Made by a program: the position numbers and the translations under genes
Notes under the pieces: model-generated
What the model was told of the DNA's origin: nothing
Database searches by the model: none
What the model saw: only the letters and a program-made list of their open reading frames with translations
Source: Denitrobaculum sp965225735
GTDB lineage: Bacteria > Pseudomonadota > Alphaproteobacteria > Kiloniellales > Kiloniellaceae
Assembly (NCBI GenBank): GCA_965225735.1
Contig: CBDDBN010000005.1
Location: 62,001 to 126,000 of the forward strand
Direction: 5' to 3'
DNA: 64,000 bases
Part shown: positions 44,118-53,360 of the stretch, piece after piece
Numbering within the stretch: the stretch's first letter is position 1
Layout of the letters: each line of letters opens with the position of its first letter

Positions 44118-44382
44118 ACAGAAGTACCCTGTTCCGCTGTCACCTTCGCCGAAATCAGCTACGAAATTGACGAAACCGGGCACCAAGCGTTGCCGCAAAG
44201 ACGGTTGCGGCCGTCTCTGAGGCAAGTTGGTTCGCTGCGCCTGCTTTGGGCATGTCGGGCAAGATCGTCCGCCAAGTTCAGCAGAACCGGGTGCTTGCCG
44301 CCCGGACGCGAACTTTGGCCTTTTTCTCTCACTCCTCCCAAGCAGTGATGATAGGCAGTCCTATCACCATCGTTATTCTGTA
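44118..44382 (-). ncRNA. Candidate sigma-54-driven transcript (RNA or small ORF)
   Basis: A leftward transcript starting ~12 bases past the -12 box (about 44382) would run to the terminator at 44071-44117, some 300 nt. It contains a perfect AGACGG/CCGTCT hairpin near 44198-44217. Two small frames exist: a 13-codon ATG frame whose TGA overlaps GTG 44332, and a 57-codon cysteine-containing frame (44159-44332). Neither has a convincing ribosome binding site distance, so a small RNA is as likely as a peptide. The transcript itself is inferred. Confidence 0.4.
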
Positions 44383-44392
44383 ATTAGAAGAA

Positions 44393-44407
44393 GCAACTTA
44401 TGTGCCA
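44393..44407 (-). promoter_or_regulatory. Sigma-54 (-24/-12) promoter
   Basis: On the minus strand the bases read TGGCAC-ATAAG-TTGC, followed by TT and preceded by T, matching the YTGGCAC-N5-TTGC consensus at every key position. It points left, away from the two-component genes and into the gap before the pentapeptide gene. Confidence 0.85.
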
Positions 44408-44459
44408 AAAACAAAAGGCATGGGATGTGAAGGCTTTGGGGAATCTGGGTTTGCCGATT

Positions 44460-44529
44460 TGGACAAATTGTCCAGGCCACCTTCAGCGAGAGGCGGACAA
44501 AATGTCCGAGCGAGTGGACAGCCTGTCGT
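44460..44529. promoter_or_regulatory. Enhancer array of GGACA-N3-TGTCC dyads
   Basis: TGGACAAATTGTCCA (44460-44474) and CGGACAAAATGTCCG (44494-44508) are perfect 15-base dyads; TGGACAGCCTGTCGT (44515-44529) is a third, imperfect copy. They lie ~60-120 bases upstream of the -24 box, the usual range for NtrC-family enhancer sites. The last copy ends 6 bases before the histidine kinase stop codon. The regulator encoded at 46603 is the likely ligand (inference). Confidence 0.75.
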
Positions 44530-44535
44530 CGTCAG

Positions 44536-46596
44536 CTATGCGGATGAAGGGAGCCAGATCGAAAAGGTGGTGCCTTCGCCCTCCACGCTTCGCGCAGAGA
44601 TGTGACCGCCGCAGCGGGTAATCAGTGTTTGGCTGATCGAGAGCCCTAGACCTGTGCCCTCTCGGCGCTTGGTCGTGAAAAAGGGATCGAAGGCCTTTTT
44701 CAAGACATCTGCTGGCATGCCTTTGCCGGTGTCGGCGACTTCGATCATAAGTCCCGCAGCGCCATCCTGGTCATGGTCATAGCTGCGTAGCGTCAGAATA
44801 CCGCCTTTCGGCATAGCGTGGATCGCATTGACGATCAGATTGATGATCACCTGCTGCAGCTCGGTGCGGTTCATCATCACCAGGCCGCTGCTGTTCTGTT
44901 CGCGCCGCACCTCGATCTCGACCTTGTTCATGAGGTGTTGGACCAAGAGCAGGCAGTCGGTGACCACCTCATCGGGCGCCTGACGATCCATATACCCTGC
45001 ATACTCCTCGGGCCGGGCGAATTGCAGCAGTTTGGTCACGATCAGATTGATGGAATGGATCTGCTCGTCGATCAGACGGAACTCGGTCTTTACGGCTTCC
45101 GCCTCAGATCCGAAACTGTCGCGAATGACGTCCAGGTTGCCCTGGATCACGGCCACCGGGTTGTTGATCTCGTGTGCGACGCCGGCGGTGATTTCACCGA
45201 TCGCCGCCAGCTTCTCAGACATAACCAATTGCTGTGTCGTATCCTCAAGCCGCTGATTTGCGTCCTTCAGTTCCCGGGTTCGTTCTTCGACCCGCGTGTT
45301 GAGCTCCGTCGCCCAATCCCTGAGTTTGCGGTCGCGCTCCTGTAGCTGTTCGAGCAGAGTGTCCAAGTGTTCGGCGACCTTGCCGATTTCGTCGCCACTG
45401 CCCACCGGCCCGGTTCTTGCGCTCAAATCGCCATGCTCGACCCGGCCAATGGTTGAGGTGACGCTTTCGAGTGGCTTGAAGATACTCCTTGCCCAGCGCA
45501 GGAGAATGGGCACCGAGATCGCGGTGACGAGAAGAAAGGCCGCGCCGATAACCGCAAGCGTCGTGTACTTAACGCTTTGGAAGGGTCTTTCGAGGAAGCC
45601 GACATAGAGCACGCCGATGCGATTGCCATGACTGTCGACAATGGGTTCGTAGGCGGAGATGTACCAATCGTTCACCACGAAGGCGCGGTCTAGCCAAACC
45701 CGGCCTTCGTCCAGTACGGCGGCGCGGACTTCGGCCGAAACTCTTGTTCCCAAAGCCCGCACGTTTTCGAACAAACGCACATTGGTACTGACCCGGACAT
45801 CTTCCAGAAACAGTGTCGCCGTCCCCTGACTGCCTTCCGGCAGGCTGGCTTGTTGATAAACGAGATCGTTGATCGTATCGATGAAAGCGAGGTTGCGGTT
45901 AAGCAAGATGCCGCCCACGAGAGCAGCCCGCTGACCGCCAATTGTGACCGGCGCGGCTGTGTGAATCACCATCCCGCGGCTCTCGACCTTTCGATCTGTA
46001 GGGACTGCAGCCACTGTCGGAACCAGGTCCAGGCGAGCTTGAGCCGCCAGCTCTGAAGAACGCCGCGCGAGTTGTTCCGAATCGAAGACATCGATCACGG
46101 AGGAAGCGCGTCCGGCAACGGCCTCATGCACGACCGGCCAACCGGCTAGGGTCGTCTTGCCGGACGTTGCCGGTGAGGCGGCGATGACACTGTCACCGGT
46201 ATCGACGAGCTGCAGAAAGTCGAAACCCAGCTCCAGCCGGCTGGCTTCGAGGTATGCCTTCAGTTCGGCATCTGTCGTCGAAGCAGCGATGCGCGCGAAA
46301 TCCGCCGAGGCGCCAAGGGCTTGAACCTTGTCGCGGCTGTTTTCAAGGATCCGGGTAAGATACTGGTGCGCGATGGTGAGATCGCCGTTGACCTTGGAGA
46401 TTAACAGTTTGTCGAATTTCTCGGACCAGCGCAGGCCTGCCACGCCGAGCAGTAATGGCATGACGACCAGCATCGGCAGAAGCGCGATGGCAAGCAGGCG
46501 AAATCGGACGGACCGGCCGCGGAAGGGCCGGAACCAACTGGTTTCCACCCTGTCGGTCGAAACCCTTTCAGGCGTGGTTTTGGCCAGGTCCGTCAT
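44536..46596 (-). CDS. Membrane sensor histidine kinase, NtrB/DctB-like
   Basis: Two transmembrane helices (about 32-52 and 345-365) enclose a ~290-residue periplasmic Cache-like sensor. HAMP, a coiled coil (RDRKLRDWATELNTRVEERTRELKD) and the kinase core follow: H-box AGVAHEINNPVAVI, N-box LQQVIINLIVNAIHA, then DTGKGMPADVLKKAFDPFFTTK and GTGLGLSI. It phosphorylates the response regulator encoded 6 bases upstream in the same operon. The ligand sensed is unknown. Confidence 0.95.
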   Translation of the reverse strand: MTDLAKTTPERVSTDRVETSWFRPFRGRSVRFRLLAIALLPMLVVMPLLLGVAGLRWSEKFDKLLISKVNGDLTIAHQYLTRILENSRDKVQALGASADFARIAASTTDAELKAYLEASRLELGFDFLQLVDTGDSVIAASPATSGKTTLAGWPVVHEAVAGRASSVIDVFDSEQLARRSSELAAQARLDLVPTVAAVPTDRKVESRGMVIHTAAPVTIGGQRAALVGGILLNRNLAFIDTINDLVYQQASLPEGSQGTATLFLEDVRVSTNVRLFENVRALGTRVSAEVRAAVLDEGRVWLDRAFVVNDWYISAYEPIVDSHGNRIGVLYVGFLERPFQSVKYTTLAVIGAAFLLVTAISVPILLRWARSIFKPLESVTSTIGRVEHGDLSARTGPVGSGDEIGKVAEHLDTLLEQLQERDRKLRDWATELNTRVEERTRELKDANQRLEDTTQQLVMSEKLAAIGEITAGVAHEINNPVAVIQGNLDVIRDSFGSEAEAVKTEFRLIDEQIHSINLIVTKLLQFARPEEYAGYMDRQAPDEVVTDCLLLVQHLMNKVEIEVRREQNSSGLVMMNRTELQQVIINLIVNAIHAMPKGGILTLRSYDHDQDGAAGLMIEVADTGKGMPADVLKKAFDPFFTTKRREGTGLGLSISQTLITRCGGHISARSVEGEGTTFSIWLPSSA

Positions 46597-46602
46597 GTTC
46601 AG

Positions 46603-47991
46603 TTAGACATCCCACTGCGCGCATTTGCGATCGACGGTTTTTCGCGAAACCCCTAATCTGCGGGCGGCCTCAGCCCGATTTCCGCCGACAGCGTCGAGGA
46701 CCGCGAGTATATGCTGACGCTCAACGGCCTCCAGTGACTCTGGCGACTCTGCGGCATCCTGAGCTTCGGCGCCCTCGAATTCTGGAGGAAACTCACCCAA
46801 AATCAGGGAGCGCTCGACGAGATTCCGCAGCTCGCGGACATTGCCTGGCCAGCTGTAATTGCTAAGCCCCGCCAAGACGGAGGGTGTCAGGGTAATGGCC
46901 GGCACGCCCAACTCACGCGAGATTTTGCGCATAAAGAGTTCTGCCAGCTCCTCTATGTCGCCTTTGCGCTCCCGAAGTGGCGGCATATGGATGTGCAGGA
47001 CGTTGATCCGATAAAACAGATCGGCCCGGAACTGACCGCTTTCCACGGCTTTTGGCAAATCGGCATTGGTCGCAAAGACGAAGCGCACATCGACCGGGAC
47101 CTCGCGCTCCGAACCCACGGGCCGGATCCGCTTGTCTTCGATCACCCGCAGGAGCTTGGTCTGCATCGCCAGCGGCAGTTCGCCGATTTCATCCAGGAAG
47201 AGCGTGCCCCGATGGGCATGCAGGAACAGCCCGTCGCGTCGCCCTTCCGCGCCGGTGAAGGCGCCTTTCAGGTGTCCAAAGAGCTCGCTTTCGATCATCT
47301 CGGCAGGGATAGCCGCGCAGTTGACGGGAACGAAGGGTTTGTCGGCCCGGTCCGACAGCGCATGTAGCGTTCGGGCCGAGACCTCCTTGCCGGTGCCGGA
47401 TTCACCGGTGATCAAAACAGAAGTCGGCAGAGGCGCGACCCGTGCCAGTGTTTCGCGGACCTGTTTCAGTGAGTCGGACTGACCGACTAAACGGTTCCTT
47501 CCTCCGGCTTCCTGAGCGTCAGCACGCAGTTCGTGGCGCAACAAGAAGTTTTCGCGCTGCAGGCGCAGGCGATCGAGACAGCGGGCAACGGCATTGAGGA
47601 TCTGGTTGGATCGGAAAGGCTTAAGGACAAAATCGACCGCGCCGGCCTGCAAGGCGCGGATCGCGGTCTCCAGGTCCGCGAAGGCGGTGATCAGGATCGC
47701 ATCCGCGAAAAAGCCGATGTGGCGTTGCTCGTTGAGCCAGTCGACGCCGGTTTTTCCCGGCATGACGTTGTCCAGGATGACGACGTCGAAGTGGTTGCTG
47801 TCGAGATGGCGTGAGGCTTCCTCGACGTCAGCGGCCTCAACCACCCGCTTGCAGCGTGGGCTGAGGGTTTTCACCAGGAAATTGCGCATTCCCGGTTCGT
47901 CATCGACCACCAGAATAGAAGCCTGGGAAAGCCCCGGCCCAAATTCCGTCTCGACCTGCTGTTGTCCGCCAGAGGCTGCCTGTCCCTGCAT
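46603..47991 (-). CDS. Sigma-54-dependent response regulator, NtrC family
   Basis: A receiver domain (VVDDEP, phospho-Asp in VILDNVMPG, Lys in LKPF), an AAA+ domain with GESGTGKE (Walker A), the sigma-54-contacting GAFTGA loop, LFLDEIGE (Walker B) and WPGNVREL, and a C-terminal Fis-type HTH (NRAEAARRLGVSRKTVDRK) appear in order. It activates sigma-54 promoters from upstream dyad sites. A matching -24/-12 element and dyad array sit just beyond the kinase gene. Confidence 0.96.
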   Translation of the reverse strand: MQGQAASGGQQQVETEFGPGLSQASILVVDDEPGMRNFLVKTLSPRCKRVVEAADVEEASRHLDSNHFDVVILDNVMPGKTGVDWLNEQRHIGFFADAILITAFADLETAIRALQAGAVDFVLKPFRSNQILNAVARCLDRLRLQRENFLLRHELRADAQEAGGRNRLVGQSDSLKQVRETLARVAPLPTSVLITGESGTGKEVSARTLHALSDRADKPFVPVNCAAIPAEMIESELFGHLKGAFTGAEGRRDGLFLHAHRGTLFLDEIGELPLAMQTKLLRVIEDKRIRPVGSEREVPVDVRFVFATNADLPKAVESGQFRADLFYRINVLHIHMPPLRERKGDIEELAELFMRKISRELGVPAITLTPSVLAGLSNYSWPGNVRELRNLVERSLILGEFPPEFEGAEAQDAAESPESLEAVERQHILAVLDAVGGNRAEAARRLGVSRKTVDRKCAQWDV

Positions 47992-48167
47992 TTCCGTCCC
48001 TCACCGTTCTTTCCGGTGTTTTTCGGCCTATCCTGGCTCCCAAACCAAGCTTCCTTGGTCTCAAACGCCGACTTTTCCCAGAATTTGCCACGGGACGGCC
48101 AAATAATCACGGATTTTGCGGCCAGGGAAGGCTGCAGTCGACTGTGCTCGATGCACCGCGATGTCAA

Positions 48168-48629
48168 TCAGGACGGTTGAAGCCCGGTGAAATAGGTCAG
48201 CCACTGCTTGCGGAGCGCGGTTTCTTCAGCGCCGATATCGTAGGCCGGGGTGCTGAGCGGAGCCGCCGACTCCACCGCCACCGTCACGATCCCGTTGAAA
48301 ATAGCGGCAAACTCCTCGCCCCATCCGTCAATGAAAGCCGGAAGAAGATCTTCATACTCCTGTGTGCCTTTATCGATGAAGCGTGCCTTCCCTTTGAAGC
48401 GGAAACCCTTGCGAGCGAAGACATCGACAAAGTTGATTTCGACATTCGGATTGGCGGCGATGTTCCTGCGTGTATTCGGCGAACGGATTTCCGCGAACAT
48501 CAGTTGTGCGTCATCGCGGACGAGAAAGGTGCCTTTGGGCGAGAGGTTGGGTGTGCCGTCCGCGCAGATGCTGGCCACGAATCCCAGCTTCTGTTCGGCC
48601 ACGACGCGTTTCATCTCTTCGGTCAGCAT
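48168..48629 (-). CDS. Pyridoxamine 5'-phosphate oxidase-like FMN-binding protein
   Basis: The sequence starts MLTEEMKRVVAEQKLGFVASICADGTPNLSPKG and continues with NTRRNIAANPNVEINFVD, the split-barrel flavin-binding fold of PNPOx-like proteins. At 153 residues it is a short stand-alone member. Cofactor and substrate are not certain (FMN or F420 types exist). It is preceded by an AAAGGCGG ribosome binding site. Confidence 0.88.
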   Translation of the reverse strand: MLTEEMKRVVAEQKLGFVASICADGTPNLSPKGTFLVRDDAQLMFAEIRSPNTRRNIAANPNVEINFVDVFARKGFRFKGKARFIDKGTQEYEDLLPAFIDGWGEEFAAIFNGIVTVAVESAAPLSTPAYDIGAEETALRKQWLTYFTGLQPS

Positions 48630-48741
48630 GAGGTTCCGCCTTTCTTATCCGTCGTGAAGTGACTTTCCCGCGGGGAGCAGCGATCACGCAAGCGGCTTCG
48701 GAAATATCACTGCCCGGCATTGCCTCTGCCGATGGCGGATC

Positions 48742-49431
48742 TCACATCACGCCAAAGGTTTCGAAGGCTTCCACGGCTCCCATACCGCCTCGGATGGCTT
48801 CACCGACCTTGTTTTCAGCAGCGGCCTTCTCGAGCGAGAGCCGGATCACTTCCTCTTCGGCCGCTCGAGGGATGGTGAGGACACCTTCCCGGTCGCCGAA
48901 CAGAAGGGCGCCCGGCTCAATGTCGACACCGCCGATCTCGACCTTACAGCGATAATCGATCACCTTGCCGCGCGGCCCTTGGTCCTGAGCATAGACACCG
49001 TGGCAAAAGGCCGGAAAACCGAGCGCTTCGATCGCGTCCGCGTCGCGCAGATAACCGTCGACAACGGCGCCGTTGGCCTGCAGGTGTTGGGCCCGGGTCG
49101 ACATTAGTTCACCCCAAAGGGCATAGCGCTCTGACGCACCGGTGGCGACGTAGATCTCGCCGGGTTTCAGGTCGTCCAGGGCCTCAAGCATCAGACCGAA
49201 AGGCTTGGCGCTGAGTGGTCCCTTGCCCCCTCCGGTAAGATCATAGATATCGGCCTCCAGCACCGGCATGGCGCGGCCGGCAAGCTTTATGCTTTTCTGC
49301 AGGGGTTTGATCTCCGGCGGTAGAAACTGCCGGTGGAACCCAAGCCGGTCGAGGATATCGCCAACCACTGCGGTAAAGAGATCGTTGCGCAGGAGCGCGA
49401 AGAGTTCCTCGTCGTTGCTGTAGGGGGCCAT
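48742..49431 (-). CDS. RraA-like aldolase/decarboxylase family protein
   Basis: The RraA/HMG-CHA aldolase signature is seen in VVGDILDRLG, GELMSTRAQHLQANGAVVDGYLRDADAIE and LLFGDREGVLTIP, where the G-x-x-R-D pair would bind substrate and metal. The family includes class II 4-hydroxy-4-methyl-2-oxoglutarate aldolases and oxaloacetate decarboxylases; a role as RNase E inhibitor is unlikely from context. Its neighbours on the same strand are PNPOx-like and metallo-beta-lactamase-fold genes. Confidence 0.85.
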   Translation of the reverse strand: MAPYSNDEELFALLRNDLFTAVVGDILDRLGFHRQFLPPEIKPLQKSIKLAGRAMPVLEADIYDLTGGGKGPLSAKPFGLMLEALDDLKPGEIYVATGASERYALWGELMSTRAQHLQANGAVVDGYLRDADAIEALGFPAFCHGVYAQDQGPRGKVIDYRCKVEIGGVDIEPGALLFGDREGVLTIPRAAEEEVIRLSLEKAAAENKVGEAIRGGMGAVEAFETFGVM

Positions 49432-49485
49432 GGAAACACTCCGCGCTGTGATTGCATTACACCTGCGCGCCGTCTGTCCGTGGCT

Positions 49486-50349
49486 TTAGTTCCCCCGGCG
49501 GTGCAGGCTCACCTGACGATACATGCCTTGGATGTTGAGGGGAAGCCAGGCGGGGTGTTGCCCCCATTCCGCGTAGTCCTCCATCTTGATCGTGGCGATC
49601 ATTTCTTCCAGCGTCTTTCCGGCACGGGCGGCGGCAAGAACCTGGTCGTAGAGAGCCTGAAAGTAGTCCGCGTGATCGGCGGCATCTTGTTTGGTCCCGA
49701 GCGCGCCATGTCCGGGGGCCAGAATATCGAAGTCGATGTCGTCAACCTTGTGGATGGCGTCGATCCATTCCGGGATGTAGGAGTCCGATAGCGTTTGGTA
49801 AGGCAGGCGCTTCACTGTGATGAAGTCCACCGTGAAGAGAGTGCGCTCCTCCGGGAAATACATGACGATCAGATTGTCGGAGTGGCTCTTACCCAGATAG
49901 ATCAGCTCGACCTTCTTCCCGCCCAGTTCCAGGGTCATGCGGTCGGTAAAGGTCAGGTCAGGTACGGCGGTGGGGCGCTTTTCGCCGATGATCACCCGCT
50001 TGGCGTTCTCGTGGGCGACAACGGTAGCCCCCGCTTCCGCGAAAACCTCGCCGCCGGCGCTGTGATCGCTGTGGTCGTGACTGTAGACCAAGTACTTGAT
50101 CGGCTTGTCGAAGCGGTTCTTGATTTCGTCTCTCAGCCAGGCGGCTGCATCGGCGTTGATGGGGTCGGTGACGATCACGCCCTCCGGTGTGACCAGGAAA
50201 ACTGAGTAGTGGAAATTGTTTTGAAAGCGGTAGAGGTCGCCGGCGATCTGGGTAATCGCGCGCTTGGCGTCGCCACTCTGCGCCTTGGCTGCGGTACCGC
50301 CGATTGCAATCAGGACGGCAAGCAGGATCAATCTGGTGAAAATCCTCAT
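49486..50349 (-). CDS. Exported metallo-beta-lactamase-fold hydrolase
   Basis: A signal peptide (MRIFTRLILLAVLIAIGGTAAKAQS) precedes an MBL domain with the zinc motif SHDHSDHSAG, a later GKSHSDN and PGHG. It is therefore a periplasmic zinc hydrolase of a quinoprotein-relay/SoxH-like type (inference from the Sec signal and MBL subgroup appearance). There is no evidence for antibiotic hydrolysis. ATG 50349 has GGGAG upstream. Confidence 0.88.
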   Translation of the reverse strand: MRIFTRLILLAVLIAIGGTAAKAQSGDAKRAITQIAGDLYRFQNNFHYSVFLVTPEGVIVTDPINADAAAWLRDEIKNRFDKPIKYLVYSHDHSDHSAGGEVFAEAGATVVAHENAKRVIIGEKRPTAVPDLTFTDRMTLELGGKKVELIYLGKSHSDNLIVMYFPEERTLFTVDFITVKRLPYQTLSDSYIPEWIDAIHKVDDIDFDILAPGHGALGTKQDAADHADYFQALYDQVLAAARAGKTLEEMIATIKMEDYAEWGQHPAWLPLNIQGMYRQVSLHRRGN

Positions 50350-50397
50350 GGCTGGTCTCCCTAGAGTTTGCTTCTTCTACGTTACGCCGATTGACGA

Positions 50398-51390
50398 TTA
50401 GCTGCCGCAGGTGTTGCCAAGATCGACACGTCCGAGGCTGCCGTCGCCGCCAGAAACCCAATAGGCCTTATCGCTTTGGCTGTCGCTTGCGAGGTCTTCG
50501 AGAAAAGAGCCCTTTGTGACCTGCAAGGACTGTTTCCAGCTCTTGCCGCCGTCGGTCGTGATATGCGCTGTGCCGCCGGCCCCGACGATCAGACCGCAGC
50601 TTTCCGAGACGAATGCCAGGGCGTTGACGATGGCCTTGAGCGGTGTTTGCCCAGCTTCGCGCCAACTGCGCCCGCCGTCCGTGGTCTTCAGCAGCAGGCC
50701 GCCGACACCAGCTGCATAACCAAGGTTATCCGATAGAAAGGAAAAGTCGCTGATGCGTCTCGGGCCTTCGTAGACCCGAGTCCAGGAAGCGCCGCCGTCT
50801 TCCGTGCGCAGAATTTCACCGGACGAGCGATCGTCGTTCTGCCAGGGCGTTTCCCCACCACCGACCAGACCGACGTTGTCGGAAAAGAAATGCAGGCCCC
50901 AGAATTTGGTTTTGCTGTTGGTTTCCAGACGCTGCCAGCTTGCGCCGCCGTCGGTGCTCTTGAGGACTAGGCCGTCAACGCCAGCCGCGACGCCGGCACC
51001 GGGCCTGTGAAACTTGACCTCATAGAGCGGCGCGGCGGGACTTGCCACCGAGATGAAACTTTTCCCGCCATCGAGAGAGCGGAGAATCACACCTTTGCCT
51101 GAGGTGAATCCAGTGCCGCCGACGGCGATGAAACTGCCATTCTCTGCATCATCGACGGCGAGCAGTAAGGGCTTGCCCGGTCGCTGGGAAAGAGTCCAAG
51201 CCTGCGACCCGGTTTTGTGGATCAGCGCGCCGCCGGTGCCGACCGCGACGGCGGTCGAGTCCGCCTCCGCTATTCCCCAATAAGATCCCTTGATCCGGGT
51301 TCCGTCGAAGGTCGCGGAGCTCTCTCCGAAGGAGGGGGCTGATAGGCCGAAGAGAAGGGTACCGGCCGCAAGGCTGCGTTTCCAGATCAT
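50398..51390 (-). CDS. Exported BNR/Ycf48-like beta-propeller protein
   Basis: After a signal peptide (MIWKRSLAAGTLLFGLSAPSFG) the ~330-residue protein has five or more BNR repeats (SLDGGKSF, STDGGASW, TEDGGASW, TTDGGRSW, TTDGGKSW), each marking one propeller blade, as in Ycf48/sialidase-like folds. No sialidase catalytic set is evident. The frame runs back to 51759 over the oppA promoter, so ATG 51390, which gives the signal peptide, is preferred. Divergent from the opp operon. Confidence 0.85.
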   Translation of the reverse strand: MIWKRSLAAGTLLFGLSAPSFGESSATFDGTRIKGSYWGIAEADSTAVAVGTGGALIHKTGSQAWTLSQRPGKPLLLAVDDAENGSFIAVGGTGFTSGKGVILRSLDGGKSFISVASPAAPLYEVKFHRPGAGVAAGVDGLVLKSTDGGASWQRLETNSKTKFWGLHFFSDNVGLVGGGETPWQNDDRSSGEILRTEDGGASWTRVYEGPRRISDFSFLSDNLGYAAGVGGLLLKTTDGGRSWREAGQTPLKAIVNALAFVSESCGLIVGAGGTAHITTDGGKSWKQSLQVTKGSFLEDLASDSQSDKAYWVSGGDGSLGRVDLGNTCGS

Positions 51391-51666
51391 GCTGCAGCTT
51401 ATCGCAAAAGCAGCGCGCGCCGAGTCAGATTGCGGCTTGTTTCGTTCAAGTTCTTGCGAGCGAAGGGACAAGTACAACCCCTTGGAGCTTCGACCGCGCG
51501 AAACGATCGGTCCGCCTTGCGTTCGCGCGTGACCAAGTCTTTCGTCTCTGAGGCTGGCTGGGCAGCATCTGTGTTTTTTTCTGCTATGCTTCGAAAAAGG
51601 CCTGAAACGGCGGCGGGCCCTGTCGTATGGTGGGTGCAACCCACAACCAGAAAGGGAGCGCATAAG
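51391..51666. promoter_or_regulatory. Divergent region, BNR gene / opp operon
   Basis: These 276 bases separate two divergent genes and should hold both promoters; the opp side carries an AAAGGGAG ribosome binding site just before ATG 51667. No palindromic operator stands out. Confidence 0.4.
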
Positions 51667-53250
51667 ATGCCAAAAAACCGTCTGGGATCGTTTTTCCTCA
51701 GCACTTTCGCGGCGATTTTCCTCGCCCTGCCGGCCTACGCGGCCATGCTCAACCTCCACAACGGCGGCGACCCCTCGTCGCTAGATCCGCACAAAGTCTC
51801 CGGCGACTGGGAGAACCGGATCGTCGGCGATATCTTCGAAGGCCTGATGACCGAGGACATTGGCGCCAAGCCCATCGCCGGGCAGGCGGAAAGCTGGAGC
51901 ATTTCCGACGACGGTCTGGTCTATACCTTCAAGCTGCGCGATGACGCCAACTGGTCGGACGGCACGCCGGTCACCTCGCACGATTTCGTCTTCGCCTTTC
52001 AGCGGATCATGAACCCGGAGACGGCCGCGGAATATGCTTATCTGCAGTTCCCCATCAAAAACGCGGAAGCGATCAATTCCGGCGATATCGCCGATCTGGG
52101 GCAACTCGGAGTCAAGGCGATCGACGATAAGACGCTCGAAATCACGCTGGAGCAGCCGACGCCATTCTTCCTGGGTGCCTTGACCCACTACACGGCCTAT
52201 CCGGTGCCCAAGCATGTGGTCGAGGACAAGGGTTCGGACTGGGTCAAGATCGAGAACATCGTGGTCAATGGCCCTTACAAGCCGACGGAGTGGATTCCCG
52301 GCGCCCATGTGGTCACCACCAAGAACGAGAAGTACTACGACGTCGCCAATCTGAAGATCGACGGTGTGAAGTTTTACGTGCTGGAGGATCAGTCCGCGGC
52401 CCTGAAGCGCTACCGCGCGGGCGAGTTCGATATTCTGACCGACTTCCCCAAGGACCAGTACGACTGGCTGCAGAAGAACCATCCGGGCGAGGCTCGGGTC
52501 GCTCCCTTCGCAGGCCTCTATTACTACGTTTTCAATCACCGTAAGCCGCCGTTCGACGACGCCCGGGTGCGCAAGGCCCTCTCCATGGCCATCAACCGCC
52601 AAGTGATCGGCCCACAGATCCTGGGCACCGGCGAGCTGCCGGCCTATTCCTGGGTGCCGCCGGGGATGGCGAACTCCGGAGAGTCCTCTGAGGTTGCTTG
52701 GGCGGAGATGAGTTATCCCGAACGGGTCGAAGAGGCCAAGGCGCTGATCACCGAAGCCGGTTACGGTCCCGATAACCCCCTGCAGGTTACGCTGCGCTAC
52801 AACACCAACGACAACCACAAACGCGTCGCTGTGGCCATTGTCGCCATGTGGAAGGCCCTGGGTGTCGAGGCCAAGCTCTTTAACTCCGAGGTGAAGGTGC
52901 ACTACGCGGAGATCCGTAAGGGCGAGTTCGAGGTAGCGCGCGCGGGCTGGCTGGCCGACTACAACGATCCGGTCAATTTCCTGGATCTGCTGAAAGGCGG
53001 CACCGGCAATAACTATGGCGCCTACAGCAGTCCGGAGTTCGACAAGCTGCTAGATCAGGCCTCCCTGGAGACCGACCTGGACAAGCGGGCCGAACTGCTG
53101 TCGCAAGCCGAACGGATCGCCATGGACGACAACGCGGCGGCGCCGATCTACTTCTACCTGTCGGAAAACGTGGTTTCGCCGAAGATCAAAGGCTTTAAAG
53201 ACAACGCCTTCGATATCCACCGGACCCGCTGGCTCTCCAAGGAAGAGTGA
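51667..53250 (+). CDS. oppA: Oligopeptide ABC transporter, periplasmic binding protein
   Basis: A signal peptide (FLSTFAAIFLALPAYA) leads into the solute-binding family 5 fold, with NGGDPSSLDPHKV, the family signature region, and PVTSHDFVFAFQR; 527 residues is typical for OppA. It delivers peptides to the OppBCDF permease encoded next. The frame opens at 51430, but ATG 51667 gives the signal peptide and has a good AAAGGGAG site. Confidence 0.95.
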   Translation: MPKNRLGSFFLSTFAAIFLALPAYAAMLNLHNGGDPSSLDPHKVSGDWENRIVGDIFEGLMTEDIGAKPIAGQAESWSISDDGLVYTFKLRDDANWSDGTPVTSHDFVFAFQRIMNPETAAEYAYLQFPIKNAEAINSGDIADLGQLGVKAIDDKTLEITLEQPTPFFLGALTHYTAYPVPKHVVEDKGSDWVKIENIVVNGPYKPTEWIPGAHVVTTKNEKYYDVANLKIDGVKFYVLEDQSAALKRYRAGEFDILTDFPKDQYDWLQKNHPGEARVAPFAGLYYYVFNHRKPPFDDARVRKALSMAINRQVIGPQILGTGELPAYSWVPPGMANSGESSEVAWAEMSYPERVEEAKALITEAGYGPDNPLQVTLRYNTNDNHKRVAVAIVAMWKALGVEAKLFNSEVKVHYAEIRKGEFEVARAGWLADYNDPVNFLDLLKGGTGNNYGAYSSPEFDKLLDQASLETDLDKRAELLSQAERIAMDDNAAAPIYFYLSENVVSPKIKGFKDNAFDIHRTRWLSKEE

Positions 53251-53360
53251 GCGCGATCTGACTCGACCTTATGTCGGGAATGATCTCAAATAGTAGGCAA
53301 GGACCGTCCACTGCGCTTGGCAGATGGGCGGTCCTTCAAGCGGGGTGGATGTTCTAAACG

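Noticed and set aside
44402..44605. 67-codon plus-strand frame over the sigma-54 enhancer region
   Set aside because: It overlaps the histidine kinase 3' end and the regulatory dyads, has no ribosome binding site and no recognisable features.
51781..52902. 373-codon open frame on the minus strand
   Set aside because: Antisense to oppA and without recognisable motifs.
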